A stretch of 64,000 nt of DNA, taken from the NCBI RefSeq assembly GCF_022059845.1, contig NZ_CP091851.1:1736001-1800000 (forward strand), read 5' to 3'. Made by a program: the position numbers and the translations under genes. The notes under the pieces were generated by a model. The model made no database searches, had not been told where the DNA came from, and was given only the letters and a program-made list of their open reading frames with translations. Source of the DNA: Terrirubrum flagellatum (lineage in GTDB: Bacteria; Pseudomonadota; Alphaproteobacteria; Rhizobiales; Beijerinckiaceae). Positions 9,230-18,760 of this stretch are shown here, in pieces. Every line of letters begins with the position of its first letter. The stretch's first letter is position 1.

Positions 9230-10303
9230 TCAGCCAATCGCCAGCCGCCCCGTCACCTGCACGGCTGCGCCGTCGCCGCGCTCGACCATATGGCCAAGCT
9301 CAACCGGAGACTCGCCTGCTTCGCGCAACGCTTCAGCGACCGCCGCGGCGTCGGCCGCAGCGACGACGATGATCATGCCCACGCCGCAGTTAAAAGCGCG
9401 TAGCATCTCGTGTTCGGTCACCCCACCCATCCTGGAAAGCCAAGCGAAAACAGGTGGAACGGAAACTTTATTCAGGTCGATTCGCGCGGCCTTGTCGGCC
9501 GGCAGCACGCGCGGGATGTTCTCCCAGAAGCCGCCGCCGGTGATATGGGCGAGCGCCTTGAGCGCCCCCGTCTTGCGCTGCGCCGCCAGAACCGAGCGGA
9601 CATAGATGCGGGTCGGCGTCAGCAGCGCCTGAGCCAGGCTCTGGCCGGCCGCGAAGGGCGACGGGGTCGACCATTCGAGGCCTGCATCGGACACAATGCG
9701 GCGGACGAGCGAATAGCCGTTGGAATGAACGCCCGACGACGGCAGGCCAAGGATAACGTCGCCCTCGCCGACATCCTTGCGCGGCAGCACGCCGTCGCGC
9801 TCGACGGCGCCGACGGCGAAGCCAGCGAGGTCATAGTCGCCCCTGGCGTAGAGGCCCGGCATCTCCGCGGTCTCGCCGCCGATCAGAGCGCAACCCGCCT
9901 CCTTGCAGCCGAGCGCGACGCCTTTGACGACCGCTGCGCCGGCGGCCGGATCGAGCTTTCCCGTCGCGTAGTAGTCGAGGAAGAACAGCGGCTCGGCGCC
10001 CTGCACGACGAGATCGTTCACGCACATGGCGACGAGATCGATCCCGATCGTGTCGTGCAAGCCTGACTCGATCGCGATCTTGACCTTGGTGCCGACGCCA
10101 TCGTTGGCCGCGACCAGAATCGGATCCTTGAAACCGGCTGCCTTGAGATCGAAGAGGCCGCCGAAGCCGCCGAGTTCCGCATCGGCGCCTGGCCTGCGCG
10201 TGTCGCGAACGTACGGCTTGATAGCTTCGACCATCGCCGCGCCTGCATCGATATCGACGCCCGCATCGGCATAGGTCAGGCCGTTCCGGCGCGCTTCGCT
10301 CAT
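9230..10303 (-). CDS. purM: Phosphoribosylformylglycinamidine cyclo-ligase (AIR synthetase)
   Basis: Closes the imidazole ring of purines with ATP, giving AIR in the cytoplasm. The start at 10303 gives 357 residues, beginning just before the conserved [11 protein letters not shown]. An in-frame extension to 10357 has no family counterpart. Substrate-binding patterns include Asp-Gly-Val-Gly-Thr-Lys and Gly-Gly-Glu-Thr-Ala-Glu-Met-Pro-Gly. purN follows at once, as in many proteobacteria. The gene is divergent from the phosphatidyltransferase gene at 10437. Confidence 0.97.
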   Translation of the reverse strand: MSEARRNGLTYADAGVDIDAGAAMVEAIKPYVRDTRRPGADAELGGFGGLFDLKAAGFKDPILVAANDGVGTKVKIAIESGLHDTIGIDLVAMCVNDLVVQGAEPLFFLDYYATGKLDPAAGAAVVKGVALGCKEAGCALIGGETAEMPGLYARGDYDLAGFAVGAVERDGVLPRKDVGEGDVILGLPSSGVHSNGYSLVRRIVSDAGLEWSTPSPFAAGQSLAQALLTPTRIYVRSVLAAQRKTGALKALAHITGGGFWENIPRVLPADKAARIDLNKVSVPPVFAWLSRMGGVTEHEMLRAFNCGVGMIIVVAAADAAAVAEALREAGESPVELGHMVERGDGAAVQVTGRLAIG

Positions 10304-10436
10304 CGGCTCCATCTCATGGGTGTGACTCGCCGTAGACGCGAAAAAGGGGGAGCGCAAGCACAGCCGGCCCGGCGTGGTCGCGTTGCATACAGTTCATGAC
10401 GCTGCTTAATGTCGAGGCAGGGGTCGGTGAGCGCGC

Positions 10437-10967
10437 ATGAGTCTGCCGAATTTCATCACACTCGGCCGAATCATTCTCGTGCCGTTGGTGATCGCGATGA
10501 TTGTCGCGCGCAATTGGCAGTGGGCGTTCGCGCTGTTCGTCATCGCCGGCGTATCGGACGCTGTCGACGGCTTCATCGCCAAGCGCTTCAACATGACGAC
10601 CGAGCTCGGCGCCTTCATCGATCCGCTGGCGGACAAGGCGTTGCTCGTCTCGCTCTATGTCTCGCTGGCTGTGGTCGACGTGCTTCCCGCGTGGCTGGCG
10701 ATCCTGGTGGTCTTCCGCGACGTCATCATCCTTGGCGCAGTGATCGTCGCCTGGATCATGGATCGCCCGCTGGAGATCAGACCGCTCAAGGTGAGCAAGC
10801 TGAACACGGTGGCGCAAATCGCCTTCGCCGCCTGCGTGTTGGGAACACGCGCGTTCCAGCTTCCCCAGGGACCGCTCATCGATGGCGGCGTGCTGGTCGT
10901 CGCCGCCTTGACCCTGGCGTCAGGAGCCGCCTATTTCGCGGTGTGGACACGACACATGGCCGAGTGA
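10437..10967 (+). CDS. CDP-alcohol phosphatidyltransferase (PgsA-like)
   Basis: A 176-residue membrane enzyme that moves a phosphatidyl group from CDP-diacylglycerol to an alcohol, probably glycerol-3-phosphate. The family motif is clear: Asp41, Asp44-Gly45, Ala48-Lys-Arg50, then Gly58, Asp62 and Asp66. Several hydrophobic helices surround it. PgsA is the closest match by size and motif, but a cardiolipin-synthase-type (CDP-DAG) role is possible. The stop overlaps the GTG start of the AI-2E-type transporter by four bases, opening a run of tightly spaced genes through ppx. Confidence 0.88.
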   Translation: MSLPNFITLGRIILVPLVIAMIVARNWQWAFALFVIAGVSDAVDGFIAKRFNMTTELGAFIDPLADKALLVSLYVSLAVVDVLPAWLAILVVFRDVIILGAVIVAWIMDRPLEIRPLKVSKLNTVAQIAFAACVLGTRAFQLPQGPLIDGGVLVVAALTLASGAAYFAVWTRHMAE

Positions 10968-12076
10968 CGCCGCCTGAAAGCGCGGCCGCCGGGCGCCGGC
11001 GCGCCTTCTGGGCTGTCTTGTTCGCGGCGCTGGTCACGCTGCTCTGGTTGCTGCAGAGCGCGCTTCCGCCTTTCATCGCCGCTTTCGTGCTGGCGTATCT
11101 ACTCGATCCCGTGGTGCATCGTCTGGAACGGTTGGGCGTGAGGCGATGGGCCGCGACTCTGCTGATCGTCGCGCTCGCCCTGTTCTTGCTGGTGCTGCTT
11201 TTCGCGATCATTGCGCCGCCGCTCGCTGGACAGTTCGCCTCGCTGCTCGACCGGCTGCCCGACTACGCGGCCCAGCTGCAAAGACTGATCAATGCGACCG
11301 TTGGCGGTTGGGTGACGAAACTCGGCGGCTGGGAGCGGTTCGGGATCAATCCCCCCGGCAGCGGCGACCAGTCGGCCGGCGACCTCATTGGGCCCGTGGT
11401 CGGATGGCTTGTCGGCTTCGCCCGATCGCTCGCGAGCGGAGGCCAGGCGTTGACGAGCTTCGCGTCGCTCGTCGTCGTCGCCCCAATCGTCGCGATCTAT
11501 CTGCTGATCGATTGGCGTCGCATGATCGCTGCGCTCGACGGCTGGACGCCGCTGGCGGATCGCGCGCGCGTCCGGCGCATCGCGCGCGAGGCCAACAATG
11601 CGGTCGCGGCGGCGTTGCGAGGGCAGGCGACGGTCTGCCTGTTTCTCGCGATCTGGTATGGCGTGGGGTTGATGCTGGTCGGGCTTAATTTCGGTTTCGT
11701 CATTGGCGCGATCGGCGGGCTGCTCACCATCATTCCCTATCTCGGCGCCATTATCGCCTTTGCGCTCGCGCTGCTCGTCGCCATCGTCCAGTTCTGGCCG
11801 GTGTGGACGTCGGTCGGGCTTGTGGTGCTGGTGTTCGTCACCGGCCAGTTTCTTGAGGGCTATGTGCTGACGCCGAAGGTGGTCGGCGAAGCGGTCGGCC
11901 TCCATCCCCTCTGGCTGATGTTCGCGGTGTTCGCCTTTGGCTCGCTGTTTGGCTTCGCCGGCGTCCTTCTCGCGTTGCCGATGGCGGCCGCGACCGGCGT
12001 GCTCGCGCGGCACGCGCTGCGCGCCTATCTCGCCAGCGACATCTATCTCGCCGATGCGCCCGACAGCGCAACCTAA
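10964..12076 (+). CDS. AI-2E family transporter (PerM-like permease)
   Basis: A 370-residue polytopic membrane protein of the AI-2 exporter/PerM family. The start is a GTG that overlaps the preceding stop as GTGA. The frame stays open further upstream, but that part lies within the neighbouring gene in another frame. The architecture is usual for the family: two N-terminal helices, a soluble amphipathic middle region around residues 70-170, and a C-terminal block of helices with a Gly/Pro-rich segment (Gly-Gly-Leu-Leu-Thr-Ile-Ile-Pro-Tyr-Leu-Gly). The transported substrate is unknown in most members. It precedes hdaA by three bases, a linkage common in this order. Confidence 0.9.
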   Translation: MTPPESAAAGRRRAFWAVLFAALVTLLWLLQSALPPFIAAFVLAYLLDPVVHRLERLGVRRWAATLLIVALALFLLVLLFAIIAPPLAGQFASLLDRLPDYAAQLQRLINATVGGWVTKLGGWERFGINPPGSGDQSAGDLIGPVVGWLVGFARSLASGGQALTSFASLVVVAPIVAIYLLIDWRRMIAALDGWTPLADRARVRRIAREANNAVAAALRGQATVCLFLAIWYGVGLMLVGLNFGFVIGAIGGLLTIIPYLGAIIAFALALLVAIVQFWPVWTSVGLVVLVFVTGQFLEGYVLTPKVVGEAVGLHPLWLMFAVFAFGSLFGFAGVLLALPMAAATGVLARHALRAYLASDIYLADAPDSAT

Positions 12077-12079
12077 ACC

Positions 12080-12763
12080 ATGACGCAACTTCCGCTGGAA
12101 CTGCCGTTCGAGGAGAAGCGCGGCGCCGAGGACTTCTTCGTCAGCGCCAGCAACGAGGCGGCCTACGCTGCGATCGAAAGCTGGCCTGACGGATGGACCG
12201 ATGCTCTTCTCGTTCTTGTGGGACCGGAGGGGGCGGGGAAATCGCATCTCGCCGCGATCTGGGCCGAGCGCGCGCACGCCTGGCGAGCGCCGGCGGTTCT
12301 CCGCGCGGGCGATGTTCCGCATCTCGTCTCCAATGGCGCCTTGCTGATCGAGGACGCCGACCGGGCGCGTCTCGACGAGGCTGAACTCTTCCATCTCATC
12401 AACGTCATGCGGGAAAGGGGCGGCTTTGTTCTCATGACCGCGCGGACGGAGCCGGGGAGCTGGGGGCTTTCGACGCCCGATCTTGTCTCGCGCCTGCGCC
12501 GGGCGCCTGTCGCCGCCATTGAGGCGCCGGATGACGGGCTCCTGCGGGCCCTGCTGGTCAAGCTGTTCATGGACCGGCAGCTCACGGTTGACACGCGCGT
12601 CATCGAAACCATCATCTCCCGCGGCGAGCGCAGTTTCGCCGCGGCGCGTTCCATCGTTGATGCGCTGGACCAGGAAGCGCTCGCGGCCGGCCGTCGTATC
12701 ACGCGGGCCATGGCCCAGGAGACGATCGCGCGGCTCTCCGCCGCGCAGGAGACCGCGCGATGA
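12080..12763 (+). CDS. hdaA: DnaA-related regulatory inactivator Hda/HdaA
   Basis: An AAA+ protein of 227 residues related to DnaA domain III. In characterised members it works with the beta sliding clamp to promote hydrolysis of DnaA-bound ATP and so limit replication initiation. A clamp-binding-like motif, Gln-Leu-Pro-Leu-Glu-Leu-Pro-Phe, lies at residues 3-10, and a Walker A, Gly-Pro-Glu-Gly-Ala-Gly-Lys-Ser, at 48-55. There is no DNA-binding domain IV, which separates it from DnaA. The stop overlaps the ppk1 start as ATGA. Confidence 0.92.
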   Translation: MTQLPLELPFEEKRGAEDFFVSASNEAAYAAIESWPDGWTDALLVLVGPEGAGKSHLAAIWAERAHAWRAPAVLRAGDVPHLVSNGALLIEDADRARLDEAELFHLINVMRERGGFVLMTARTEPGSWGLSTPDLVSRLRRAPVAAIEAPDDGLLRALLVKLFMDRQLTVDTRVIETIISRGERSFAAARSIVDALDQEALAAGRRITRAMAQETIARLSAAQETAR

Positions 12764-15090
12764 GCGTCATCGAACCGTCACAGCCCCGGCCCATGGCTCG
12801 GCAGCCGGTTCGCGCGTCCAGGGAGGGCCCGCCCGGGGTGATGGAGGAGGGCGAAGTGGCGAGAGCGGCGGCGGTCAAGACTGTGGCGGCGAATGGCGTG
12901 ACAGCGGCGACGGTCGACGCCCCGCCTGCGAAATCTGATCCTGCGGCGCTGCTGACATCGCCGGAGCGCTTCATCAATCGCGAGCTCTCCTGGCTGCGCT
13001 TCAACAGGCGCGTGCTCGAGGAAGCCTCGAACCCCCATCATCCGCTGCTCGAACAGCTCCGCTTTCTGTCGATCTCTGCGAACAATCTCGACGAATTCTT
13101 CATGGTTCGCGTCGCTGGCCTGCGCGGGCAGATCCGCTCGCAGGCGGAACTCGTCTCGGAAGACGGGCTGACGCCGGCCGAACAGCTCATCCGCATTCGC
13201 GCCGAGGCGGAGTCGCTCGTGCGCGACCAGCAGACGCGCTGGCTGAAATTGCGCGACCAGCTTCTCGAAGTCGGCATCGTGCTCGTCGAGGCGCCTGATC
13301 TCACCAAGCATGAGCAGCAGTGGCTCTCCGAGCATTTCATCCATCACATCTTCCCGGTGCTGACGCCGCTCGCGATCGATCCGGCGCATCCCTTCCCGTT
13401 CATCCCCAATCTTGGATTCACGCTGGCGCTGGCGCTGTCGCGGCAGTCAGACGGCCGCGCGCTCGACGCGCTGATCCGCGTGCCGCCGAAGGTCGAGCGC
13501 CTGATCAGGCTGCCCGATTTCGCGCAGACCGGCGGCTCGCGCTTCATTGCGCTCGAACAGACGATCGCGATTTTCGTCGACAGGCTCTTCCCGGGTTATT
13601 CGGCGAGCGGCCTCGGCGCCTTCCGGGTGGTGCGCGACAGCGATATTTTCATCGAGGAAGAGGCCGAAGATCTTGTTCTTCAGTTCGAGACCGCGATCAA
13701 GCGCCGACGCCGTGGATCGGTGATCCGTCTTGAAATCGAATCGAAGATGCCGGAGTCGCTGCAGCAGTTCGTCGTTGGAGAGCTGGACGTCAGGCCGGAC
13801 GAGGTGTTCCTCATCGACGGCATGCTGGCGCTCAACGAATTGTCGCAGCTCGTCTCGCTTGATCGCGCCGATCTCAAATTCACGCCCTACAATGCGCGTT
13901 TCCCCGAGCGCATCCGCGATCATGGCGGCGACTGCTTTGCGGCGATCCGCCAGAAGGATCTCGTCGTCCATCATCCTTACGAATCCTTCGACGTCGTCGT
14001 GCAGTTCCTCACGCAGGCGGCGCGCGATCCGAACGTCGTCGCCATCAAGCAGACTCTCTATCGCACCTCAAACGACAGCCCCATCGTCAAGGCGCTGTCG
14101 GAGGCGGCGGAAGCCGGCAAGTCAGTCACGGCGCTCGTCGAACTCAAGGCGCGCTTCGACGAAGAGGCGAATATCCGCTGGTCGCGCGATCTCGAACGCG
14201 CCGGCGTGCAGGTGGTGTTCGGCTTCCTCGAACTGAAGACGCACGCCAAGCTGTCGATGGTGGTGAGGCGCGAAGGCGGACAGCTTGTCACCTATTGCCA
14301 TGTCGGCACCGGCAACTATCATCCGATCACCGCGCGCATCTACACCGATCTGTCTTATTTCACCGCCGATCCCGCGATCGCGCGCGACGTGGCGCGCATC
14401 TTCAACTTCATCACCGGCTACGCCGAACCGGCGGAGCTCGAGCGTATGGCGGTGTCGCCCCTCTCGTTGAAGCAGCGCATCCTCAAGCATATCGACGAGG
14501 AGATCGCCTTCGTTCAGCAAGGTCGGCCCGGCGCCATCTGGCTCAAATGCAACGCCCTGATCGATCCTGACATCATCGATGCGCTCTATCGCGCCAGCAA
14601 TGCAGGCGTCGAAATCGATCTCGTGATTCGTGGAGTCTGCGGGCTCAGGCCCGGCGTGCCGGGCCTGTCGGAGCATATCCGCGTGAAATCGATCATCGGC
14701 CGCTTTCTCGAACACAGCCGCATCTATGCGTTCGGGCAGGGCCATGGCCTGCCGCATGCGAAGGCGGCGCTCTACATCGCGTCAGCCGACATGATGCAGC
14801 GGAATCTCGACCGGCGCGTGGAAGCGCTTCTGCGGATTGAAAATCCGACGGTGCATGAGCAGGTCCTGAATCAGATCCTCGTGGCGAATCTCCTCGACAA
14901 CGAGCAGAGCTGGCGGGTGAACAGCGACGGCTCGTCCACCCGCATCGAGCGCGGCGAGAACGAGGAGCCGTTCAACGCGCATAATTATTTCATGACCAAT
15001 CCAAGCCTGTCGGGGCGCGGAAAGTCGCTTGCGGTCTCGACGCCGCGGCGGTTGTCAGAGAGGTTAGGAAAGCGGCGACGCGATGGCTAA
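12760..15090 (+). CDS. ppk1: Polyphosphate kinase 1
   Basis: Reversibly makes inorganic polyphosphate from ATP. The 776 residues exceed the usual ~690 because of a poorly conserved, Pro/Ala-rich N-terminal extension of about 65 residues before the family core begins at [10 protein letters not shown]. The start is supported by ATGA overlap with hdaA, so the extension is probably real. The catalytic phospho-histidine is in Leu-Lys-Thr-His-Ala-Lys, and a second conserved His is in Cys-His-Val-Gly-Thr-Gly-Asn-Tyr. The stop overlaps the ppx start by eight bases, so kinase and phosphatase are translated together. Confidence 0.97.
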   Translation: MSVIEPSQPRPMARQPVRASREGPPGVMEEGEVARAAAVKTVAANGVTAATVDAPPAKSDPAALLTSPERFINRELSWLRFNRRVLEEASNPHHPLLEQLRFLSISANNLDEFFMVRVAGLRGQIRSQAELVSEDGLTPAEQLIRIRAEAESLVRDQQTRWLKLRDQLLEVGIVLVEAPDLTKHEQQWLSEHFIHHIFPVLTPLAIDPAHPFPFIPNLGFTLALALSRQSDGRALDALIRVPPKVERLIRLPDFAQTGGSRFIALEQTIAIFVDRLFPGYSASGLGAFRVVRDSDIFIEEEAEDLVLQFETAIKRRRRGSVIRLEIESKMPESLQQFVVGELDVRPDEVFLIDGMLALNELSQLVSLDRADLKFTPYNARFPERIRDHGGDCFAAIRQKDLVVHHPYESFDVVVQFLTQAARDPNVVAIKQTLYRTSNDSPIVKALSEAAEAGKSVTALVELKARFDEEANIRWSRDLERAGVQVVFGFLELKTHAKLSMVVRREGGQLVTYCHVGTGNYHPITARIYTDLSYFTADPAIARDVARIFNFITGYAEPAELERMAVSPLSLKQRILKHIDEEIAFVQQGRPGAIWLKCNALIDPDIIDALYRASNAGVEIDLVIRGVCGLRPGVPGLSEHIRVKSIIGRFLEHSRIYAFGQGHGLPHAKAALYIASADMMQRNLDRRVEALLRIENPTVHEQVLNQILVANLLDNEQSWRVNSDGSSTRIERGENEEPFNAHNYFMTNPSLSGRGKSLAVSTPRRLSERLGKRRRDG

Positions 15091-16624
15091 AACGCCTGGA
15101 GCGCAGGGACGACTCGATGTCGGAGATCCTGTTGCGATCATCGATATCGGCTCGAACTCGGTGCGCCTGGTCGCCTATGAGGGGCTGACGCGCGCGCCGA
15201 CATCGATCTTCAACGAAAAGGCGATGTGCGCGCTCGGCAAGGGCGTCGCGATCACCGGTCGCCTCAATGATCAGGCGATCGAAAAAGCCTTGGCGGCGCT
15301 CGCTCGCTATCGCGTGCTATGCGACACGATGCAGGTCAAGCATCTGCACGTCGTCGCGACCGCCGCAGCGCGCGACGCCTCGAACGGCCCTGAATTCATC
15401 GCGCGCGCCGAAGCGGTGCTCGGCCAGCGGATCGAGTTGCTGTCGGGCAAGCGCGAGGCGCAGTTGTCGGCGCTCGGCGTCGCTTCGGGCTTCTACAGGG
15501 CCGACGGAATCGTCGGCGATCTCGGCGGCGGCAGCCTCGAACTGATCGACGTGAAGGGACATCGCGTCGGCGCCGGCAAGACCACGCCGCTCGGCGGCCT
15601 TGCGCTGCAGGACGCATCTCGCGACTCCATCAAGGAAGCGCGCAAGATCGTGCGCAAGGCGCTGGAAGGCGTCGATGCGCTGGACTCCGGCAAGGGCCGC
15701 GCTTTCTACATGGTCGGCGGCACCTGGCGGTCGCTGACCACGCTGCATATCCATCAGCTCGGTTATCCCCTGCATGTGACCCACGGCTATGTCATGCAGG
15801 CGCAGGACGCGGTTGATTTCGCCGATCTCGTGCAGCGCGTCGAACCTGATATGCTGGACTCGATCGAGAAGATCTCCGCCGCGCGGCGCCCGCTGCTCGC
15901 CTATGGCGCCGTGGTGCTGGAAGAAGTGATCAAGCGCGCGAAGCCTTCGCAGGTGATCATGTCGGCGATGGGCGTGCGCGAGGGGCTGCTGTTTGAATTT
16001 CTCGACGAGCAGACCCGCGAACTCGATCCGCTTCTGTCGGCGGCGCGTGAACTGAACATCCTGCGCTCGCGCGCCCCGCGCCATGGCGAAGATCTGATCG
16101 CCTGGACCGATCATTTCATGCGCTCGTCGAGGCTCGAAGAGACGGCGGAGGAGAAGCGGTTGCGCCACGCCGCCTGCCTGCTGGCCGACATCGGCTGGCG
16201 CGCGCATCCGGACTATCGCGGCGAACAGAGCCTCAACATCATCGCCCATGCGGCCTTCGTCGGAGTGGACCATCCCGGCCGGGCCTATATCGCGCTCTCG
16301 ATCTTCCACAGGCATATGGGTCTCGACGATGAGGTGTCGCCGCGCATCCGCGAGCTTTGCAGCACAAGGATGATCGACCGCGCCCGCATCCTCGGCGCGC
16401 TGATGCGCGTCGCCTATCTCGTCTCGGCGGCCATGCCCGACGTGTTGGCCCGGACGCCGCTGCAGGTGGAGGGCGGACAGGTCGCGCTCGATCTGCCGGC
16501 CGATCTTGCTCCTCTGGCGAGCGACCGGCTGTTCAACCGGCTGAAGCAGCTCGCGCGGGTGGTTGGACGGCTTCCGGCGCTGCGCGTGGCGAGCGCGCCC
16601 GCCGGTGAGGCGAAAATCGCCTGA
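15083..16624 (+). CDS. ppx: Exopolyphosphatase (Ppx/GppA family)
   Basis: Removes terminal phosphates from polyphosphate and, in some relatives, from pppGpp. The 513 residues contain the actin-like ATPase fold: Asp-Ile-Gly-Ser-Asn-Ser-Val-Arg-Leu opens phosphate loop 1 and Gly-Asp-Leu-Gly-Gly-Gly-Ser-Leu-Glu forms loop 2. A C-terminal HD-like helical region holds [10 protein letters not shown]. It overlaps ppk1 by eight bases and ends the run that began with the phosphatidyltransferase. Confidence 0.95.
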   Translation: MAKTPGAQGRLDVGDPVAIIDIGSNSVRLVAYEGLTRAPTSIFNEKAMCALGKGVAITGRLNDQAIEKALAALARYRVLCDTMQVKHLHVVATAAARDASNGPEFIARAEAVLGQRIELLSGKREAQLSALGVASGFYRADGIVGDLGGGSLELIDVKGHRVGAGKTTPLGGLALQDASRDSIKEARKIVRKALEGVDALDSGKGRAFYMVGGTWRSLTTLHIHQLGYPLHVTHGYVMQAQDAVDFADLVQRVEPDMLDSIEKISAARRPLLAYGAVVLEEVIKRAKPSQVIMSAMGVREGLLFEFLDEQTRELDPLLSAARELNILRSRAPRHGEDLIAWTDHFMRSSRLEETAEEKRLRHAACLLADIGWRAHPDYRGEQSLNIIAHAAFVGVDHPGRAYIALSIFHRHMGLDDEVSPRIRELCSTRMIDRARILGALMRVAYLVSAAMPDVLARTPLQVEGGQVALDLPADLAPLASDRLFNRLKQLARVVGRLPALRVASAPAGEAKIA

Positions 16625-16718
16625 TCGCGATCTTAGGGTAAACAAAAGGTTTCGCTGGCCGCGGCAATCGCGCTGATGTTTGGCTCCGCCACCGCAATCG
16701 CGGACAGGTTGTGCGGCG

Positions 16719-16904
16719 ATGTTCAAGAGGTTCCTGACGGACGAGGCCGGCGCGACCGCGCTGGAAGAGGCGCTGGTGACGGCTTTCGTCGCCCTGGCGC
16801 TGCTCGGTGTCGCAGGGGTCGGGGGCAAGAAACTCATCGCCGTTTTTCTGGAAGCCGCAGAACAGCTTGGCGGCGGAAGCGGCGGAACGCCTCCAACAAA
16901 GTAG
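16719..16904 (+). CDS. Flp/Fap-type (type IVb) pilin-like small protein
   Basis: A 61-residue protein starting Met-Phe-Lys-Arg-Phe-Leu. The segment Asp-Glu-Ala-Gly-Ala-Thr-Ala-Leu-Glu-Glu-Ala-Leu-Val matches the Flp pilin pattern (Asp-Glu-x-Gly-Ala-Thr-Ala-Ile-Glu-Tyr), with processing expected at the Gly and a conserved Glu five residues later. One hydrophobic helix follows. A longer frame from 16680 is possible but lacks the pilin pattern. No tad/cpa assembly genes are near, so it is an orphan pilin or pseudopilin that would need an assembly machine encoded elsewhere. Confidence 0.75.
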   Translation: MFKRFLTDEAGATALEEALVTAFVALALLGVAGVGGKKLIAVFLEAAEQLGGGSGGTPPTK

Positions 16905-16956
16905 AGTGGCGGAAGGGCGCATGGACGCGATCCGCCGCCGCTGATAGAGCCGCCCG

Positions 16957-17361
16957 ATGATCGGCCGTCTTAACCATGTGGCGATCGCTGTGCGGGATCT
17001 CGCCGCCGCGACCGCGACCTATCGCGACCTTCTCGGGGCGAAAGTGTCGGCGCCGCTGCCGCAGCCCGAGCATGGCGTCACAGTCATCTTCGTCGAGCTT
17101 CCCAACACCAAGGTCGAGCTGCTCGAACCGCTCGGCGCGGACTCGCCGATCGCGAAGTTCCTCGAACGCAACGCCGATGGCGGCATCCACCACATTTGCT
17201 ACGAGGTGGACGACATCATCGCGGCGCGCGATCGGTTGAAGGCGGGCGGGGCGCGCGTGCTGGGCTCCGGCGAGCCGCGCATCGGCGCCCATGGCAAGCC
17301 GGTTCTATTTCTGCACCCGAAGGACTTCAACGGAACGCTCGTCGAGCTCGAGCAGGCCTGA
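16957..17361 (+). CDS. mce: Methylmalonyl-CoA epimerase
   Basis: Interconverts (2R)- and (2S)-methylmalonyl-CoA, linking propionyl-CoA carboxylation (and the ethylmalonyl-CoA pathway where present) to succinyl-CoA. The 134 residues form paired beta-alpha-beta-beta-beta units of the vicinal oxygen chelate fold. Metal-ligand candidates are in Leu-Asn-His-Val-Ala-Ile-Ala-Val, Gly-Gly-Ile-His-His-Ile-Cys-Tyr-Glu-Val and the final Val-Glu-Leu-Glu. The DUF1467 gene starts three bases after its stop, the usual alphaproteobacterial order. Confidence 0.95.
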   Translation: MIGRLNHVAIAVRDLAAATATYRDLLGAKVSAPLPQPEHGVTVIFVELPNTKVELLEPLGADSPIAKFLERNADGGIHHICYEVDDIIAARDRLKAGGARVLGSGEPRIGAHGKPVLFLHPKDFNGTLVELEQA

Positions 17362-17364
17362 GCA

Positions 17365-17616
17365 ATGTCGATCTCGATTCCATGGGGCAGCCTCATCGCG
17401 ATCTATTTCGTCGTCTGGTGGGTGCTGCTGTTCGCCGTGCTGCCGTTCGGCGTGCGCAGCCAGGCCGAGGCCGGTGAAATTGCGCCGGGAACCGAACCGG
17501 GCGCGCCGGTCGCGCCGCAGCTCGTGAGGAAAGCGATCTGGACGAGCATCGTGGCGCTCGCCGCGACGGCCGTGATCGCGCTGTATGGCGGCCAGCTTCT
17601 CGATTGGGCGGCCTGA
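17365..17616 (+). CDS. DUF1467 family two-helix membrane protein
   Basis: An 83-residue inner-membrane protein with one helix at about residues 8-28 and a second at about 58-76, joined by a Pro/Gly/Glu-rich loop. The N-terminal Trp-Trp-Val-Leu-Leu-Phe-Ala-Val-Leu-Pro-Phe-Gly-Val is characteristic of DUF1467. The function is unknown. It is almost fused to mce (three bases between them) and in many relatives directly precedes proS; here a C13 peptidase gene stands between. Confidence 0.88.
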   Translation: MSISIPWGSLIAIYFVVWWVLLFAVLPFGVRSQAEAGEIAPGTEPGAPVAPQLVRKAIWTSIVALAATAVIALYGGQLLDWAA

Positions 17617-17712
17617 GCGAGAGCCCGCGGGGCTTCTCAAGCGCTCATTCATTAAGCTCGCCGCGCCCGGCCTCGATTGCTAGGACTTGCCGCGGCGGTG
17701 AAGGACTTCCTC

Positions 17713-18426
17713 ATGCTTGAACGCGTCTGCGCTTTTCTGTTTGCGGCGTTGCTCTTCTGCGCCGGCGGCGATGCGAGCGCCCAGCGCGTCCATTATCTCG
17801 GCGTCGCCGCCTCGAACGAGCAGAATGTGTTCATCAACGAGGCGAACGGCGCCGCAAGCGTGCTGGCGCAGAAATATCCGCTGGCGTCGAGCGCCACGAT
17901 CTCGAACGGCTTCGGCGTGGGAGCCGATCTTGCCGGCATTCGCAACGCGATCTTCGAGGCCGCCGGACGGATGGATCGCGAGCGCGACATCCTGTTCCTG
18001 CTGGTGACCTCGCATGGCGTCAAAGGGCGCGGCGTCGTGCTGCGCGGGCCGGGCCTGCTGCAGGTGCTGACGCCCGGTCAGCTCAGGAGTTTCCTTGCCG
18101 AAGCCGGCGTGAAGAATCGCGTCGTGGTGATTTCCGCCTGCTATTCCGGCCAGTTCATCGGGCCGCTGTCGGGACCGACGAGCGCCGTGATCACCGCATC
18201 TGATGCCGCGCATCCTTCGTTCGGATGCCAGAACGACCGCAACTACACCTGGTTCGGCGAAGCCTTGTTCAGCGAGGCGATGCCACGGGCGCGCGATCTG
18301 CGCTCGGCCTTCGCCATCGCCCGGCAGACGGTCACCGCCTGGGAGCGTCGCGACGGCCAGATCCCCTCGAATCCGCAGATGAGCATGGGCGGGCAGGCGG
18401 CGCGGATGCTCGCGGCGGCGCGCTGA
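17713..18426 (+). CDS. Exported C13 (legumain-like) family cysteine peptidase
   Basis: A 237-residue protein with a signal peptide (hydrophobic residues 5-16, Ala-Ser-Ala-Gln cleavage region near 21-24), followed by a caspase-hemoglobinase fold. The catalytic pair is visible: His101 in Val-Thr-Ser-His-Gly and Cys143 in Ile-Ser-Ala-Cys-Tyr-Ser-Gly, each after a hydrophobic beta strand. The ATG at 17713, preceded by an AAGGA site, is preferred over an upstream TTG at 17677. The substrate and physiological role are unknown; bacterial C13 members are poorly studied. A periplasmic location is inferred. Confidence 0.85.
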   Translation: MLERVCAFLFAALLFCAGGDASAQRVHYLGVAASNEQNVFINEANGAASVLAQKYPLASSATISNGFGVGADLAGIRNAIFEAAGRMDRERDILFLLVTSHGVKGRGVVLRGPGLLQVLTPGQLRSFLAEAGVKNRVVVISACYSGQFIGPLSGPTSAVITASDAAHPSFGCQNDRNYTWFGEALFSEAMPRARDLRSAFAIARQTVTAWERRDGQIPSNPQMSMGGQAARMLAAAR

Positions 18427-18760
18427 AAGGGGTCGAAAAAAGAGAAGGACAGGGCATAACCCTGTCCTACCTCAAGCCTGCCAGATCATCTGGTCGCGAA
18501 TAATGGGCGTTGGTTTTTATTTGCCCGGCGACCTTTCCTCCCGACACCTGGACCGCGACGACTTCCGAGTGCGGCTTGTCGACGCGGAGGGAAAGGACCG
18601 CACTCGGCGAACGAAGTCAAATGAAAATTGCCATCATTTTTCCCCGGATGTGGCATACCAGCAACATGTCAGTTCAGCCATCGCTTGCGTCCACTGGATC
18701 AATCCTGTTCTTTGCCGCCTCTTCGCCTCGCCCGAATCTTGAGAGTTCGCCGGTTTCCCC
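18427..18760 (+). other. Gene-free 334-base stretch before proS with two inverted repeats
   Basis: No convincing gene is present; an 79-codon open frame here has no recognisable domain. Two structures stand out. The first is a perfect 9-bp stem with a 5-base loop at 18446-18468, not followed by T residues on this strand, which may still close the C13 peptidase transcript. The second is a perfect 10-bp inverted repeat, CCGAGTGCGG (18565-18574) with CCGCACTCGG (18598-18607). The stretch probably also holds the proS promoter. Confidence 0.5.
18446..18468 (+). terminator. Hairpin after the C13 peptidase gene, possible terminator
   Basis: AGGACAGGG and CCCTGTCCT pair perfectly around CATAA, 20 bases after the stop codon. 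The stem is strong, but the T-tract is missing on the plus strand (an A-run lies before it), so termination is uncertain. Confidence 0.45.

Noticed and set aside
18503-18742. 79-codon frame in the gap before proS
   Set aside because: No ribosome site, no signal or domain, and it reads across the inverted repeat; treated as non-coding.
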